From NCBI RefSeq assembly GCF_042427615.1, contig NZ_JBHMEZ010000012.1:744001-808000 (forward strand): DNA of 64,000 bases. The letters are read 5' to 3'. This DNA is from Formosa undariae (GTDB lineage Bacteria > Bacteroidota > Bacteroidia > Flavobacteriales > Flavobacteriaceae). How positions within the stretch are numbered: the first letter of the stretch is position 1; the number at the start of each line of letters is the position of its first letter. Positions 9,680 through 17,760 of this stretch are shown in pieces. The notes beneath the pieces were generated by a model, which saw only the letters and a list, made by a program, of their open reading frames with translations, did not search any database and had not been told where the DNA came from. Made by a program: the position numbers and the translations under genes.

Positions 9680-10429
9680 ATGCAATACGGCGTTTGTAAT
9701 TTAAGCATTGTCCCTTTAAGAATTGAACCCTCTGATGCTTCGGAACTTATATCTCAGGTACTCTATGGGGAACATTTTAAAGTTTTAGAACAACGAAAAA
9801 AGTGGAGTAAAATCCGTTTGGCTTTCGATACATATGAAGGTTGGATAGACAACAAGCAATATGTTGAAATTTCGGAAGCTATTTATATGAATTTGGATGC
9901 TGAAGCTCCTAAATTATCAACAAATTTAGTTGAATTTGTCACGGATATAAACGAGCAACTCTACCCCATTCCATTAGGTTCGACCTTAAATAGTTTATCT
10001 ATTTTAAATCACACTCACGATGGAGATCTCACAAGTGAAATTTCGCCTAAAAGCAACCTAATACAAACCGCATTTATGTATTTAAATGCACCGTATTTAT
10101 GGGGAGGAAAAACACCTTTTGGGATTGATTGTTCTGGGTTTACACAAATGGTTTACAAATTAAATGGTTATAAAATTTTAAGAGATGCTTCTCAACAAGC
10201 CACTCAAGGCGAACCGTTAAGTTTTATTGAAGAAAGTGAGGCCGGAGATTTGGCTTTTTTCGACAATAATGAGGGTCAAATTACGCATGTGGGAATTATT
10301 ATGAATGATAACTATATTATCCATGCTCATGGTAAAATAAGAATCGACCGTTTAGATCATTCTGGAATTTATAATGTCGATAAAAATATGCACACACATA
10401 AACTTCGTGTCATAAAAAAAATCATATAA
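9680..10429 (+). CDS. C40 (NlpC/P60) cell-wall peptidase with SH3 domain
   Basis: The 249-residue protein begins with an SH3-like region (about 1-75, with EHFKVLEQRKKWSKI and GWID) and ends with an NlpC/P60 domain (about 125-249). The catalytic Cys151 lies in GIDCSGF, His203 in THVGIIM and the third polar residue in IIHAHG. Such enzymes cut peptide stems of peptidoglycan, usually the gamma-D-Glu-meso-DAP bond. No signal peptide is evident at the ATG used; the first residues (MQYGVCNLSIVPLR) already enter the SH3 fold. Many Bacteroidetes relatives have the same arrangement, so location is uncertain. Confidence 0.87.
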   Translation: MQYGVCNLSIVPLRIEPSDASELISQVLYGEHFKVLEQRKKWSKIRLAFDTYEGWIDNKQYVEISEAIYMNLDAEAPKLSTNLVEFVTDINEQLYPIPLGSTLNSLSILNHTHDGDLTSEISPKSNLIQTAFMYLNAPYLWGGKTPFGIDCSGFTQMVYKLNGYKILRDASQQATQGEPLSFIEESEAGDLAFFDNNEGQITHVGIIMNDNYIIHAHGKIRIDRLDHSGIYNVDKNMHTHKLRVIKKII

Positions 10430-10513
10430 AAAGCTGTTGCATTTTATTACTCTAAAATGATTCTTACGATTTTTATGTATATTTAAATTAGCAAAATAAA
10501 TACGTATCAATTC

Positions 10514-10957
10514 ATGAAAACTTACACTAAAACAATCCTTACAGCATTTGTTGTATGTGTATTTAGCATTCAATTTGTCTCTGCACAACGAATTATAAGA
10601 GCACCTGTAGCTCATAATAATAACAGTAGAATGGGACACTGGGTAAATTTAGGAACAACGCACGCTAACCATACTGCAGATCACGATAAAATAAATATAC
10701 CTGGACCTTTCGATTATTATAGAAAAATTAAATTTAAAGTAAGAGATGCTCCTGTTAATATCCAACGTATGATTGTAACTTATGACGGAGGAGCTCCAGA
10801 AAAGATTAATACTCGATTTGATATTCCAAAAAATGGGGAAAGCCGCGTGATTGATTTAAGAGGAGGAAAACGCAAATTAAGGAGTATAGAATTTTGGTAC
10901 GATACTAAAGGGATCTTAAATGGTAAAGCAGATGTTACCGTTTACGGTATGAAATAG
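10514..10957 (+). CDS. Small secreted protein, DUF2541-like
   Basis: The 147-residue product has a clear signal peptide (about 1-25, ending VSAQ). The mature part is a basic beta-rich domain with HWVNLGTTHANHTADHD, IKFKVRDAPVNI and a final RSIEFWYDTKG / DVTVYGMK block. The pattern resembles DUF2541-type periplasmic proteins, but the match is by eye and the function is unknown. It is followed by a terminator and has no obvious operon partner. Confidence 0.65.
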   Translation: MKTYTKTILTAFVVCVFSIQFVSAQRIIRAPVAHNNNSRMGHWVNLGTTHANHTADHDKINIPGPFDYYRKIKFKVRDAPVNIQRMIVTYDGGAPEKINTRFDIPKNGESRVIDLRGGKRKLRSIEFWYDTKGILNGKADVTVYGMK

Positions 10958-10980
10958 CATCGGTTAATAACTCTAAATAA

Positions 10981-11013
10981 AAAAAGCTAGTAATTTAATT
11001 ACTAGCTTTTTTT
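10981..11013. terminator. Bidirectional terminator between the secreted protein and the copper operon
   Basis: Perfect stem AGCTAGTAATT / AATTACTAGCT with an A-run before and a T-run after it. It closes the plus-strand gene and the minus-strand copper operon. Confidence 0.8.
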
Positions 11014-11017
11014 ATAT

Positions 11018-11278
11018 TTAAAAGGATAAATACTCTCTTGGTAGAGCGTTAAATCCAACATCGTTAACAGCTTCTTCTACAAAGCGCACTTCAATCATTT
11101 TTGAAACCTTAACTTTAAATTGTTTAGGAAAAATGACATCCAAAAACTCTATAGATTCTACACCATCAATAGCCAGTACAGCCTGTTTAACCTTAATGAC
11201 ATCTTTATGCTCACAAGCATTCGTTGTAAAGGTTCTAGGGTGTTCCTCGGGGATTACATTATCTAATAAGATTTCCAT
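11018..11278 (-). CDS. Small HMA-like protein at the end of the copper operon
   Basis: The 86-residue soluble protein has the beta-alpha-beta rhythm of heavy-metal-associated domains: VIKVKQAVLAIDGVESIEFL, then FKVKVSK and VEEAVNDVGFNALPREYL. It lacks the CxxC metal site. Only one cysteine (NACEHKD, residue 22) sits where the binding loop would be, next to a histidine. It is the last gene of the copper operon, 157 bases after the CusB-like gene and directly before the terminator. A metal-chaperone or regulatory role is inference; it could be a non-binding HMA relative. Confidence 0.6.
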   Translation of the reverse strand: MEILLDNVIPEEHPRTFTTNACEHKDVIKVKQAVLAIDGVESIEFLDVIFPKQFKVKVSKMIEVRFVEEAVNDVGFNALPREYLSF

Positions 11279-11435
11279 GTATTGATTTTTGATTAATTAA
11301 ATTATTAATGCACTTGCAAATTAACATTTAATTATGAAATACTCCCAAATAGACTGAAATTTTTTGTGTTAAAACATTATAGTATTCCTACTAAAAGAGT
11401 GATTTCATTAACAGAAGACAAATACACGCCTAGTT

Positions 11436-13190
11436 TTACTCTAAGATTTTGTCATTTTCTCCACACTCTAGCATCACTTCCCCATAATACGGATTCTTAA
11501 TTTTTTCTTCTAAACTTAACCAATAACCACCTTTATTCTGATTGGACATCGGACAAAATTGCACATAAACTTTAACAGAAACACCGTATAATTCAATCAT
11601 ATGTTTCACATCTAAAGACACTTTTGAGAACGTATTTCTAAAGGACAAAATATCATTAACAGTTTGAATTTCAGTTAGATTATTTTTTATTTTAGTTGAT
11701 TGGGTACCCCATAGCGACATCATTTTAGCATCTTCCGAAATAGATTTTGTATCGACTTCATTTACAATTTTCAGGAGCTGTCTTGCTTGTACTTTTGCAG
11801 ATTCAAAATCACTAGCCACCAACTCATCTTTTAATTTAACATAAGCAAGTAACACTGTTTCTAACTGTTTTTGGAAAATTTCAGGAGCATCTTTAACTTC
11901 TTCTTCTGAAATTAAGTGACTTTCTAAAATATTAGCATCTTCATTTGATATATTATTTTGATTCATCATAGAGGATTTTCCTTTTAATTGAGCCGCAGCG
12001 TCTACAGTAAAGGTACCGTTTGTAACAATAATATCTCCCTGAGTAATACCATCTATCACCTCATACGTATCTCCTAATTTCGAACCTAACGTAATTTCTC
12101 GCATCTCGAAAACAGGTTCGTTTAAACTCACCTTCAGATAAACTACAGAACGCTTTCCAGTCCACATTACAGATGTAACAGGTATCGTTAACACCTCAGC
12201 TTTACTATCTTTTATATTTGAAAAAACACCTTCTACAAACATGCCCGGCTTAAACAATCCGTCTTTATTATCTAAAACAGCTCGCACCGTTACTGTTCGC
12301 GTCGACGCCTTTAAAATCGGATCTATAAATGTAATTTTAGAGGCTATCTTTTTGTTCGGATATGCCTTTGCGACAATTTCAATAGACTGCCCAACCTTTA
12401 ATGTACGAATCTGATTTTCATAAGCATCAAATTCTGCCCAAACCGTACTTAAATTAGACACTTTAAAGATAGCCTTACCATCCATAACATGATCTCCTTC
12501 CTTTGCGGAAATTTCAGAAACTGTTCCTGAAACATGTGCATATATTCGAAATTGATTTACAACATTTCCAGACTTCTCAATTTCATTTAATTGTCCGTCA
12601 TGAATCATCCAGTTTTTAAACTTAGTACGCACAGCACTATACAATTCTGGTTGCGATTCTTTCATTTTATAAGCGGTAATTAATTCTTGTTGAGCACGGA
12701 TTAAATCCGGAGAATATACGGTCGCAACAAGCTGTCCTTTAATCACCTTCTGCCCTACCGACGTAACATATAGCTTATCTATTCTTCCATTAAAATGTGC
12801 TGGCTGTACGAACACTTTATCATCGTTAACTGTAATCGTCCCAGATAAATTTAAACCTTTATCACCGTGAGCACTTTCGCCGATAACAGTGGTTTCTATA
12901 TTTGCCAAAGCCGTCGCATTTTTGCTTAATTTGAATTGCTGAGCAGTCAATCCGCTATCATCTGTGGTTACAGGAATTAAATCCATACCACAAATCGGAC
13001 AATCCCCTGCCTCTGTTTTCATGATTTGTGGATGCATAGAGCAGGTCCACATTTCATTAGATTTCAGTCCAACTTCATGGTCATGATCGTGTTTTTCCAA
13101 GGTTACGGATTCTGTTTTTCCAAACATAAAAAACCCAAGCATTACTCCTAAAACTAGAGCTAATGCGACATATATATAATTACGTTTCAT
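11436..13190 (-). CDS. cusB: CusB-like RND efflux adaptor with HMBD and C-terminal DUF3347
   Basis: This 584-residue periplasmic adaptor starts with an N-terminal membrane anchor (about 5-24). A heavy-metal-binding domain follows (WTCSMHP at about 48, GDCPICGMDLIPV at about 67). The membrane-fusion core covers about 110-410, with SGTITV, VSPD-like lipoyl and barrel segments. The C-terminal DUF3347 domain (about 440-580) contains FCPMSNQNKGGYW and NPYYGEVMLECG. It should connect the CusA-like pump to the TolC-like channel and bind Cu(I)/Ag(I). The gene lies 3 bases after the DUF305 gene, about 6.9 kb from the pump gene it serves. Adaptor identity is firm; copper rather than another metal is inferred from the operon. 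Confidence 0.9.
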   Translation of the reverse strand: MKRNYIYVALALVLGVMLGFFMFGKTESVTLEKHDHDHEVGLKSNEMWTCSMHPQIMKTEAGDCPICGMDLIPVTTDDSGLTAQQFKLSKNATALANIETTVIGESAHGDKGLNLSGTITVNDDKVFVQPAHFNGRIDKLYVTSVGQKVIKGQLVATVYSPDLIRAQQELITAYKMKESQPELYSAVRTKFKNWMIHDGQLNEIEKSGNVVNQFRIYAHVSGTVSEISAKEGDHVMDGKAIFKVSNLSTVWAEFDAYENQIRTLKVGQSIEIVAKAYPNKKIASKITFIDPILKASTRTVTVRAVLDNKDGLFKPGMFVEGVFSNIKDSKAEVLTIPVTSVMWTGKRSVVYLKVSLNEPVFEMREITLGSKLGDTYEVIDGITQGDIIVTNGTFTVDAAAQLKGKSSMMNQNNISNEDANILESHLISEEEVKDAPEIFQKQLETVLLAYVKLKDELVASDFESAKVQARQLLKIVNEVDTKSISEDAKMMSLWGTQSTKIKNNLTEIQTVNDILSFRNTFSKVSLDVKHMIELYGVSVKVYVQFCPMSNQNKGGYWLSLEEKIKNPYYGEVMLECGENDKILE

Positions 13191-13193
13191 GAC

Positions 13194-13676
13194 TTATTTG
13201 TTTTCTTCTAAGCGTTTAATCATGGCTTTCATCTCTTCAATTTCTTTCCTTTGTGCTTCTATAATATCTTCTGCTAATTGCTTAACCTCTGGGTCTTTTA
13301 TATCTGCACGTTCACTAGTCAAAATGGCAATAGAATGATGCGGAATCATCGCTTTCAACCATAACACATCTCCCACAATTGGAGCTTGAGTACGCACTAA
13401 CCCGAGTGCTCCAAAAAACAGAACAATACTTCCAACGATTATGGCCATATTCTTCTTTTTGTTCCTATACATGTTTCGCATCGCCACAAACATGATAATA
13501 GCCATGGTTGAAATTCCTAAACACGTCATGTAAAACCGTGTTAAACTAAAATACACATGATCGATGGCGTAGGTGTTTAAATACATGGTGACATACATCG
13601 CTAAAAATGAAGCGCCAAGCATTATAACAAATCGTGTGTAATTATTCTTTTTTGAATGGTCTTTTGAATGTTCCAT
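13194..13676 (-). CDS. DUF305 membrane protein
   Basis: The 160-residue protein has a His-rich cytoplasmic start (MEHSKDHSKK), three predicted membrane helices (about 16-35, 46-65 and 77-95) and a C-terminal DUF305 helix pair. That pair contains LWLKAMIPHHSIAIL, AEDIIEAQRKEIEEM and AMIKRLEE. DUF305 proteins are ferritin-like and are often found with copper genes; the Met/His-rich helix may bind metal. It sits between the copper ATPase (17 bases) and the CusB-like gene (3 bases), so cotranscription is likely. Confidence 0.85.
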   Translation of the reverse strand: MEHSKDHSKKNNYTRFVIMLGASFLAMYVTMYLNTYAIDHVYFSLTRFYMTCLGISTMAIIMFVAMRNMYRNKKKNMAIIVGSIVLFFGALGLVRTQAPIVGDVLWLKAMIPHHSIAILTSERADIKDPEVKQLAEDIIEAQRKEIEEMKAMIKRLEENK

Positions 13677-13693
13677 AATCGTTGTTTTTTTGA

Positions 13694-16489
13694 TTAATCT
13701 ATCTTCGCAGATTTCAATCGTAATGCATTTGCTATTACCGAAACCGAGCTAAAACTCATTGCCAAAGCCGCAATCATAGGCGATAGTAATATTCCGAAAA
13801 ACGGATATAACACACCTGCCGCAATCGGTACACCAACAGAATTATATATCAAAGCGAAAAACAAATTCTGCTTAATATTTTTCATCACATTTTCGCTTAA
13901 TTTTCGTGCTTTTACAATGCCGTGCAAATCACCTTTTACCAAAGTAATTGCAGCACTTTCTATCGCCACATCGGTTCCTGTTCCCATGGCAATACCAACA
14001 TCACTTTTTGCTAAGGCTGGCGCATCATTTACACCATCTCCAGCCATGGCTACTTTTTTACCTTCATTTTGGTAGCGTTCTACTTCACTTAATTTATCTT
14101 GAGGTAACATTCCTCCTTTAAAGTGTTTCAGACCTAACTCTTCTGCAACCGCTGTAGCCGTTTCATGATTATCACCAGAAAGCATCACCACATCTACACC
14201 TGAGTCTTGCAATTCTTTTATAGCCGCTTTACTGGTCGGTTTTATTTTATCTGAAATAACGATAAAGCCAACTGCTTCTTTATTAACAGATAAAAATGAC
14301 ACTGTTTTCCCTTTCTTTTGCTCACTAGAGACGGCTTTTTCTAAATCGGAAGACACAGATATCTTAGCTTCTTCCATCATCTTAGCATTCCCAACAGCTA
14401 TTTGTTTTCCATCTATAACAGCTGTAACCCCTTTTCCTGACACCGAATTAAAGTCCGTTGCTTTTAAGAAACTTAGCTTTTGTTCTTTTGCATATTTTAC
14501 AGTGGCTTCAGCTAACGGATGCTCACTCATCGTGTTTATTGAAGCGATATATTGAATCACCGTATTTTGGTCGATACTATCCGATACTGAAACAACTTTT
14601 TCTACTGACGGTTTTCCCTCTGTAATGGTTCCTGTTTTATCAATAATTAGCACATCTATCTTATCCATTTTCTCCAAGGCTTCAGCATTTTTAATCAGTA
14701 CTCCATTTTGAGCACCTTTACCCACACCAACCATAACAGACATCGGAGTCGCTAACCCCAAAGCACACGGACACGCAATTATTAACACGGCAATGGCATT
14801 TACAAAAGCGAATGCGTATTTAGGCTCCGGACCGAATATAACCCAAAGGATAAACGTCAAAATTGAAATCCCCACAACAACAGGTACAAAATATCCTGAA
14901 ATTTTATCTGCTAGTTTTTGAATCGGCGCCTGACTTCGGCTTGCGGTATTTACCATCTCGATAATTTGAGAAAGTAACGTATCTCCTCCAACTTTTTCGG
15001 CAGTCATAACAAAAGACTGTTTCCCATTAATGGTTCCGGAACTCACTTTATCGCCTTCAGATTTACTTACAGGAATAGGTTCTCCAGTAATCATAGATTC
15101 ATCTACACTGCTTTCACCTTCATGAACCGAACCGTCTACAGGAATTTTACCACCTGGTTTTACTCGTAAAAAATCCCCTAAATTAATATCGTCTATAGCT
15201 ATAGTTTCCTCTTTCCCGTCTGTTACACGAATCGCTTCATTAGGCGCAAATTTTAATAATTCTTTTATCGCATTGTTTGTTTTACTATGTGCTCTAGCTT
15301 CTAAAACCTGCCCCATTAATACCAAAGTTAATATAACACTAGCGGCTTCGAAATACACATGTACTGTTCCCGAACCGGTTTTAAATTGATCTGGAATAAC
15401 ACTAGGAAACAACAAACCAAACACACTAAATAACCACGCGACACTTGCGCCAATTCCGATTAACGTAAACATGTTTAAATTCCATGTTTTTATGCTTTTA
15501 TAAGCACGTTCAAAGAACATCCAAGTGGCATAAAACACCACAGGAATAGATAAAGCAAACTGTACCCAATTCCATGATTTTAACGACATGATATCGTATA
15601 ATGGATTGTTAGGAATCATCTCTGACATGGCGATAATAAAAATCGGAAGTGTAAATACCGTAGCAATCTTAAGCTTATTAAGTAGCTTTTTATACGTCTT
15701 ATCTTCTGCTGAAACATCTGCTTTCACAGGAACCAAATCCATACCACAAGTAGGACAATCTCCAGGTTTATCTGAGATGACTTCAGGGTGCATCGGACAA
15801 GTATATTGTGTTTTTGACGCTTTTAAACTTTGCTCTTTTACTAAATCCATACCACAAACCGGGCAATCGCCAGGCGCATCGTAAGTTTTTTCGCCTTCAC
15901 AATGCATCGGACAATAATATGTACCTTCACCAGTGTCTTTGGGTTTCGATTTTTTAGCAGGCATTTCATGTTTATGTGTGCCTTCTGGATGAATTGTATA
16001 CGTATCTCCATCAGCTTTCAACGCCTCTTGAAATGTTTCAATTGGAATATGATGTTCCATTTCTATTTTCGCTTCAGCCTGTTCTAAATCTACTGTCGCT
16101 TTACTAACACCTTCTACTGTATTTAAAATAGTTTCAACATGGCCACGGCAACCATTACACGTCATCCCGTGAATATGATACGTATGCGTCATAAGTTTTG
16201 GTGGCTCTGTTTCGGTTTTAACTTCTGAATGTTCAAAATTATTCTCCAGAGTTTGGCTACTCTCCTTCGGTGCGGCTGAGTGCGCCATTATTTCATAGCG
16301 TCCACCATCATCTTGCAAAGCCTTCTGAAATACTTCTAAAGGAATGTGTTTCTCCATTTCGATAGTCGCTTCAGCTTTAGCCAGATCTACAGTGGCATGA
16401 ATTACACCCTCAACTTTAGAAAGTGTGCTTTCAACGTGACCACGACAACCGTTACACGTCATTCCTGATATTTTATATGTATGTTTCAT
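13694..16489 (-). CDS. copA: Cu(+)-translocating P1B-type ATPase
   Basis: This 931-residue pump starts with two near-duplicate HMA domains (each with GMTCNGCRGHVE, at about residues 8 and 107). Two tandem heavy-metal-binding domains follow (CPMHCEG with GDCPVCGMDL, then CPMHPEV with GDCPTCGMDLVPV, about 190-255). The catalytic part has MITGEP, the membrane CPC in IACPCALGLATP, DKTGTITEGKP (phosphorylated Asp), SEHPLAEA, GDGVNDAPAL and a last-helix MxxSS (MSFSSV), the signature of Cu(I) ATPases. It exports Cu(I) from the cytosol. The N-terminus is unusually rich in metal sites. It follows the AraC-type regulator by 69 bases in the operon. Confidence 0.95.
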   Translation of the reverse strand: MKHTYKISGMTCNGCRGHVESTLSKVEGVIHATVDLAKAEATIEMEKHIPLEVFQKALQDDGGRYEIMAHSAAPKESSQTLENNFEHSEVKTETEPPKLMTHTYHIHGMTCNGCRGHVETILNTVEGVSKATVDLEQAEAKIEMEHHIPIETFQEALKADGDTYTIHPEGTHKHEMPAKKSKPKDTGEGTYYCPMHCEGEKTYDAPGDCPVCGMDLVKEQSLKASKTQYTCPMHPEVISDKPGDCPTCGMDLVPVKADVSAEDKTYKKLLNKLKIATVFTLPIFIIAMSEMIPNNPLYDIMSLKSWNWVQFALSIPVVFYATWMFFERAYKSIKTWNLNMFTLIGIGASVAWLFSVFGLLFPSVIPDQFKTGSGTVHVYFEAASVILTLVLMGQVLEARAHSKTNNAIKELLKFAPNEAIRVTDGKEETIAIDDINLGDFLRVKPGGKIPVDGSVHEGESSVDESMITGEPIPVSKSEGDKVSSGTINGKQSFVMTAEKVGGDTLLSQIIEMVNTASRSQAPIQKLADKISGYFVPVVVGISILTFILWVIFGPEPKYAFAFVNAIAVLIIACPCALGLATPMSVMVGVGKGAQNGVLIKNAEALEKMDKIDVLIIDKTGTITEGKPSVEKVVSVSDSIDQNTVIQYIASINTMSEHPLAEATVKYAKEQKLSFLKATDFNSVSGKGVTAVIDGKQIAVGNAKMMEEAKISVSSDLEKAVSSEQKKGKTVSFLSVNKEAVGFIVISDKIKPTSKAAIKELQDSGVDVVMLSGDNHETATAVAEELGLKHFKGGMLPQDKLSEVERYQNEGKKVAMAGDGVNDAPALAKSDVGIAMGTGTDVAIESAAITLVKGDLHGIVKARKLSENVMKNIKQNLFFALIYNSVGVPIAAGVLYPFFGILLSPMIAALAMSFSSVSVIANALRLKSAKID

Positions 16490-16558
16490 TTGTGTATAAT
16501 CTAGAGTATAAAATTACCACTTAACCACTAACTTCAATTGTATTATTATGGACTATAC

Positions 16559-17143
16559 TTATATAATTTTGTCTATAGTTTTTCGATCCCATTGCTGCGA
16601 TGATTTATAATCGCTCATAGACATTCCTGTAATCGTTTTAAACTGATTGGCTAAATGACTACTACTGGTATAGCCCAAACTATCAGCGATTTCTGCGAAT
16701 TGCAATTGCCCCAATTGAAGCAACTCTTTCACCTTTTCAATTTTTAATTGAATGACATATTTCTCAATGGTAATCCCCATTCGTTTACTAAAGAATTTAC
16801 TTAACACAGAATAATCTTTTGGGATTTTTTGAGTTAATAATTCTGAAATTTTCATATTTTGATTTTCAGAAACGTCTAAGGTTTCAATAAGTACTGTTTT
16901 AATTTGTTCTATAAGCACATCGTCCTCACTGGTTATTAATTCAAAACCATAATCCTGCAATTTTTCTTTTAAAACCGTATACGTTTCTGTCGCTATAGGC
17001 CCCACAACCACATCGCCTAAATGCAATGCATAAACAGGTATTTGCAACGCATCTAGCAATTGTTTAACCGATGCTTTACAACGATCGCAAACCATATTTT
17101 TTATATAGAGATGCTGTTTTATCTGTTTATCCTGTGTAGACAT
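16559..17143 (-). CDS. AraC-type regulator with HMA-like metal-sensing domain
   Basis: The 194-residue protein carries an N-terminal HMA-like domain with MVCDRCKASV (Cys19 and Cys22), ending about residue 75. A C-terminal AraC helix-turn-helix region covers about 90-190, with FAEIADSLGYTSSSHLANQFK and a second recognition region. The arrangement suggests that Cu(I) or another soft metal binding to the CxxC controls DNA binding; that is inference from domain logic and position. It is embedded inside the copper operon, 15 bases after the DUF3347 lipoprotein gene, so it probably autoregulates the operon. Confidence 0.88.
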   Translation of the reverse strand: MSTQDKQIKQHLYIKNMVCDRCKASVKQLLDALQIPVYALHLGDVVVGPIATETYTVLKEKLQDYGFELITSEDDVLIEQIKTVLIETLDVSENQNMKISELLTQKIPKDYSVLSKFFSKRMGITIEKYVIQLKIEKVKELLQLGQLQFAEIADSLGYTSSSHLANQFKTITGMSMSDYKSSQQWDRKTIDKII

Positions 17144-17158
17144 GTCTTAAATTATATA

Positions 17159-17701
17159 TTATTTTAATGTCTCTTGAACTAGTCCGCAATGCAACATTTT
17201 ATCTCCATAATACGGATTATTAATCTGCTTTTCTACAGCAAACCAATTCGCCCCACCTTTTAATGCCATCGGACAATTTTGCTCGTAAATCTCACCCGAA
17301 ATAATATTTCCTGCTATAATAGGTTTTAAAGCTGTTGTTAAATCTGAAAACAATTCACGTTGAATTTTAATCTCATTTTCTTCTGAAATTTTCACAGCCA
17401 AAACTTTTAAAGACTCATCGGTCGTTGTTTCTGCCATCATTTTTGCGCCGCTTTTCGCTTCTGCATTATCAGATTTCACCAAAGCCGATTTTAAATGAAT
17501 ATAGTGTTGAAACGTAGCCCCTACCAATTCATCTTTAAATTTAGGCTGAGACTGCTCCATTGCCATTTCTTTATGTTCCACAGTTGGAGCTACTGTCGGT
17601 GCAGTATTTTCGGTTGTTCCCTTGTCATTTTTACAAGATGTAAATCCTGAAAGTGCTAATCCTAACACTGCTATTCCTAAAATTTGTTTTGCGTTTTTCA
17701 T
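17159..17701 (-). CDS. DUF3347 lipoprotein of the copper operon
   Basis: The 180-residue protein has a lipoprotein signal (ALSGFTSC, lipid Cys at 23) and one DUF3347 domain. Two cysteines in the domain, NCPMALKGGANW and NPYYGDKMLHCG, line up with the C-terminal domain of the CusB-like adaptor in this operon. DUF3347 proteins are periplasmic, and metal handling is suggested by context and by the Cys/Met content. It is transcribed between the multicopper oxidase and the regulator. Confidence 0.85.
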   Translation of the reverse strand: MKNAKQILGIAVLGLALSGFTSCKNDKGTTENTAPTVAPTVEHKEMAMEQSQPKFKDELVGATFQHYIHLKSALVKSDNAEAKSGAKMMAETTTDESLKVLAVKISEENEIKIQRELFSDLTTALKPIIAGNIISGEIYEQNCPMALKGGANWFAVEKQINNPYYGDKMLHCGLVQETLK

Positions 17702-17760
17702 AATATAAAATTTTTATTGTTGATTATAATTCTGTTTTCTATTTAATTATTTGGTTCTAT

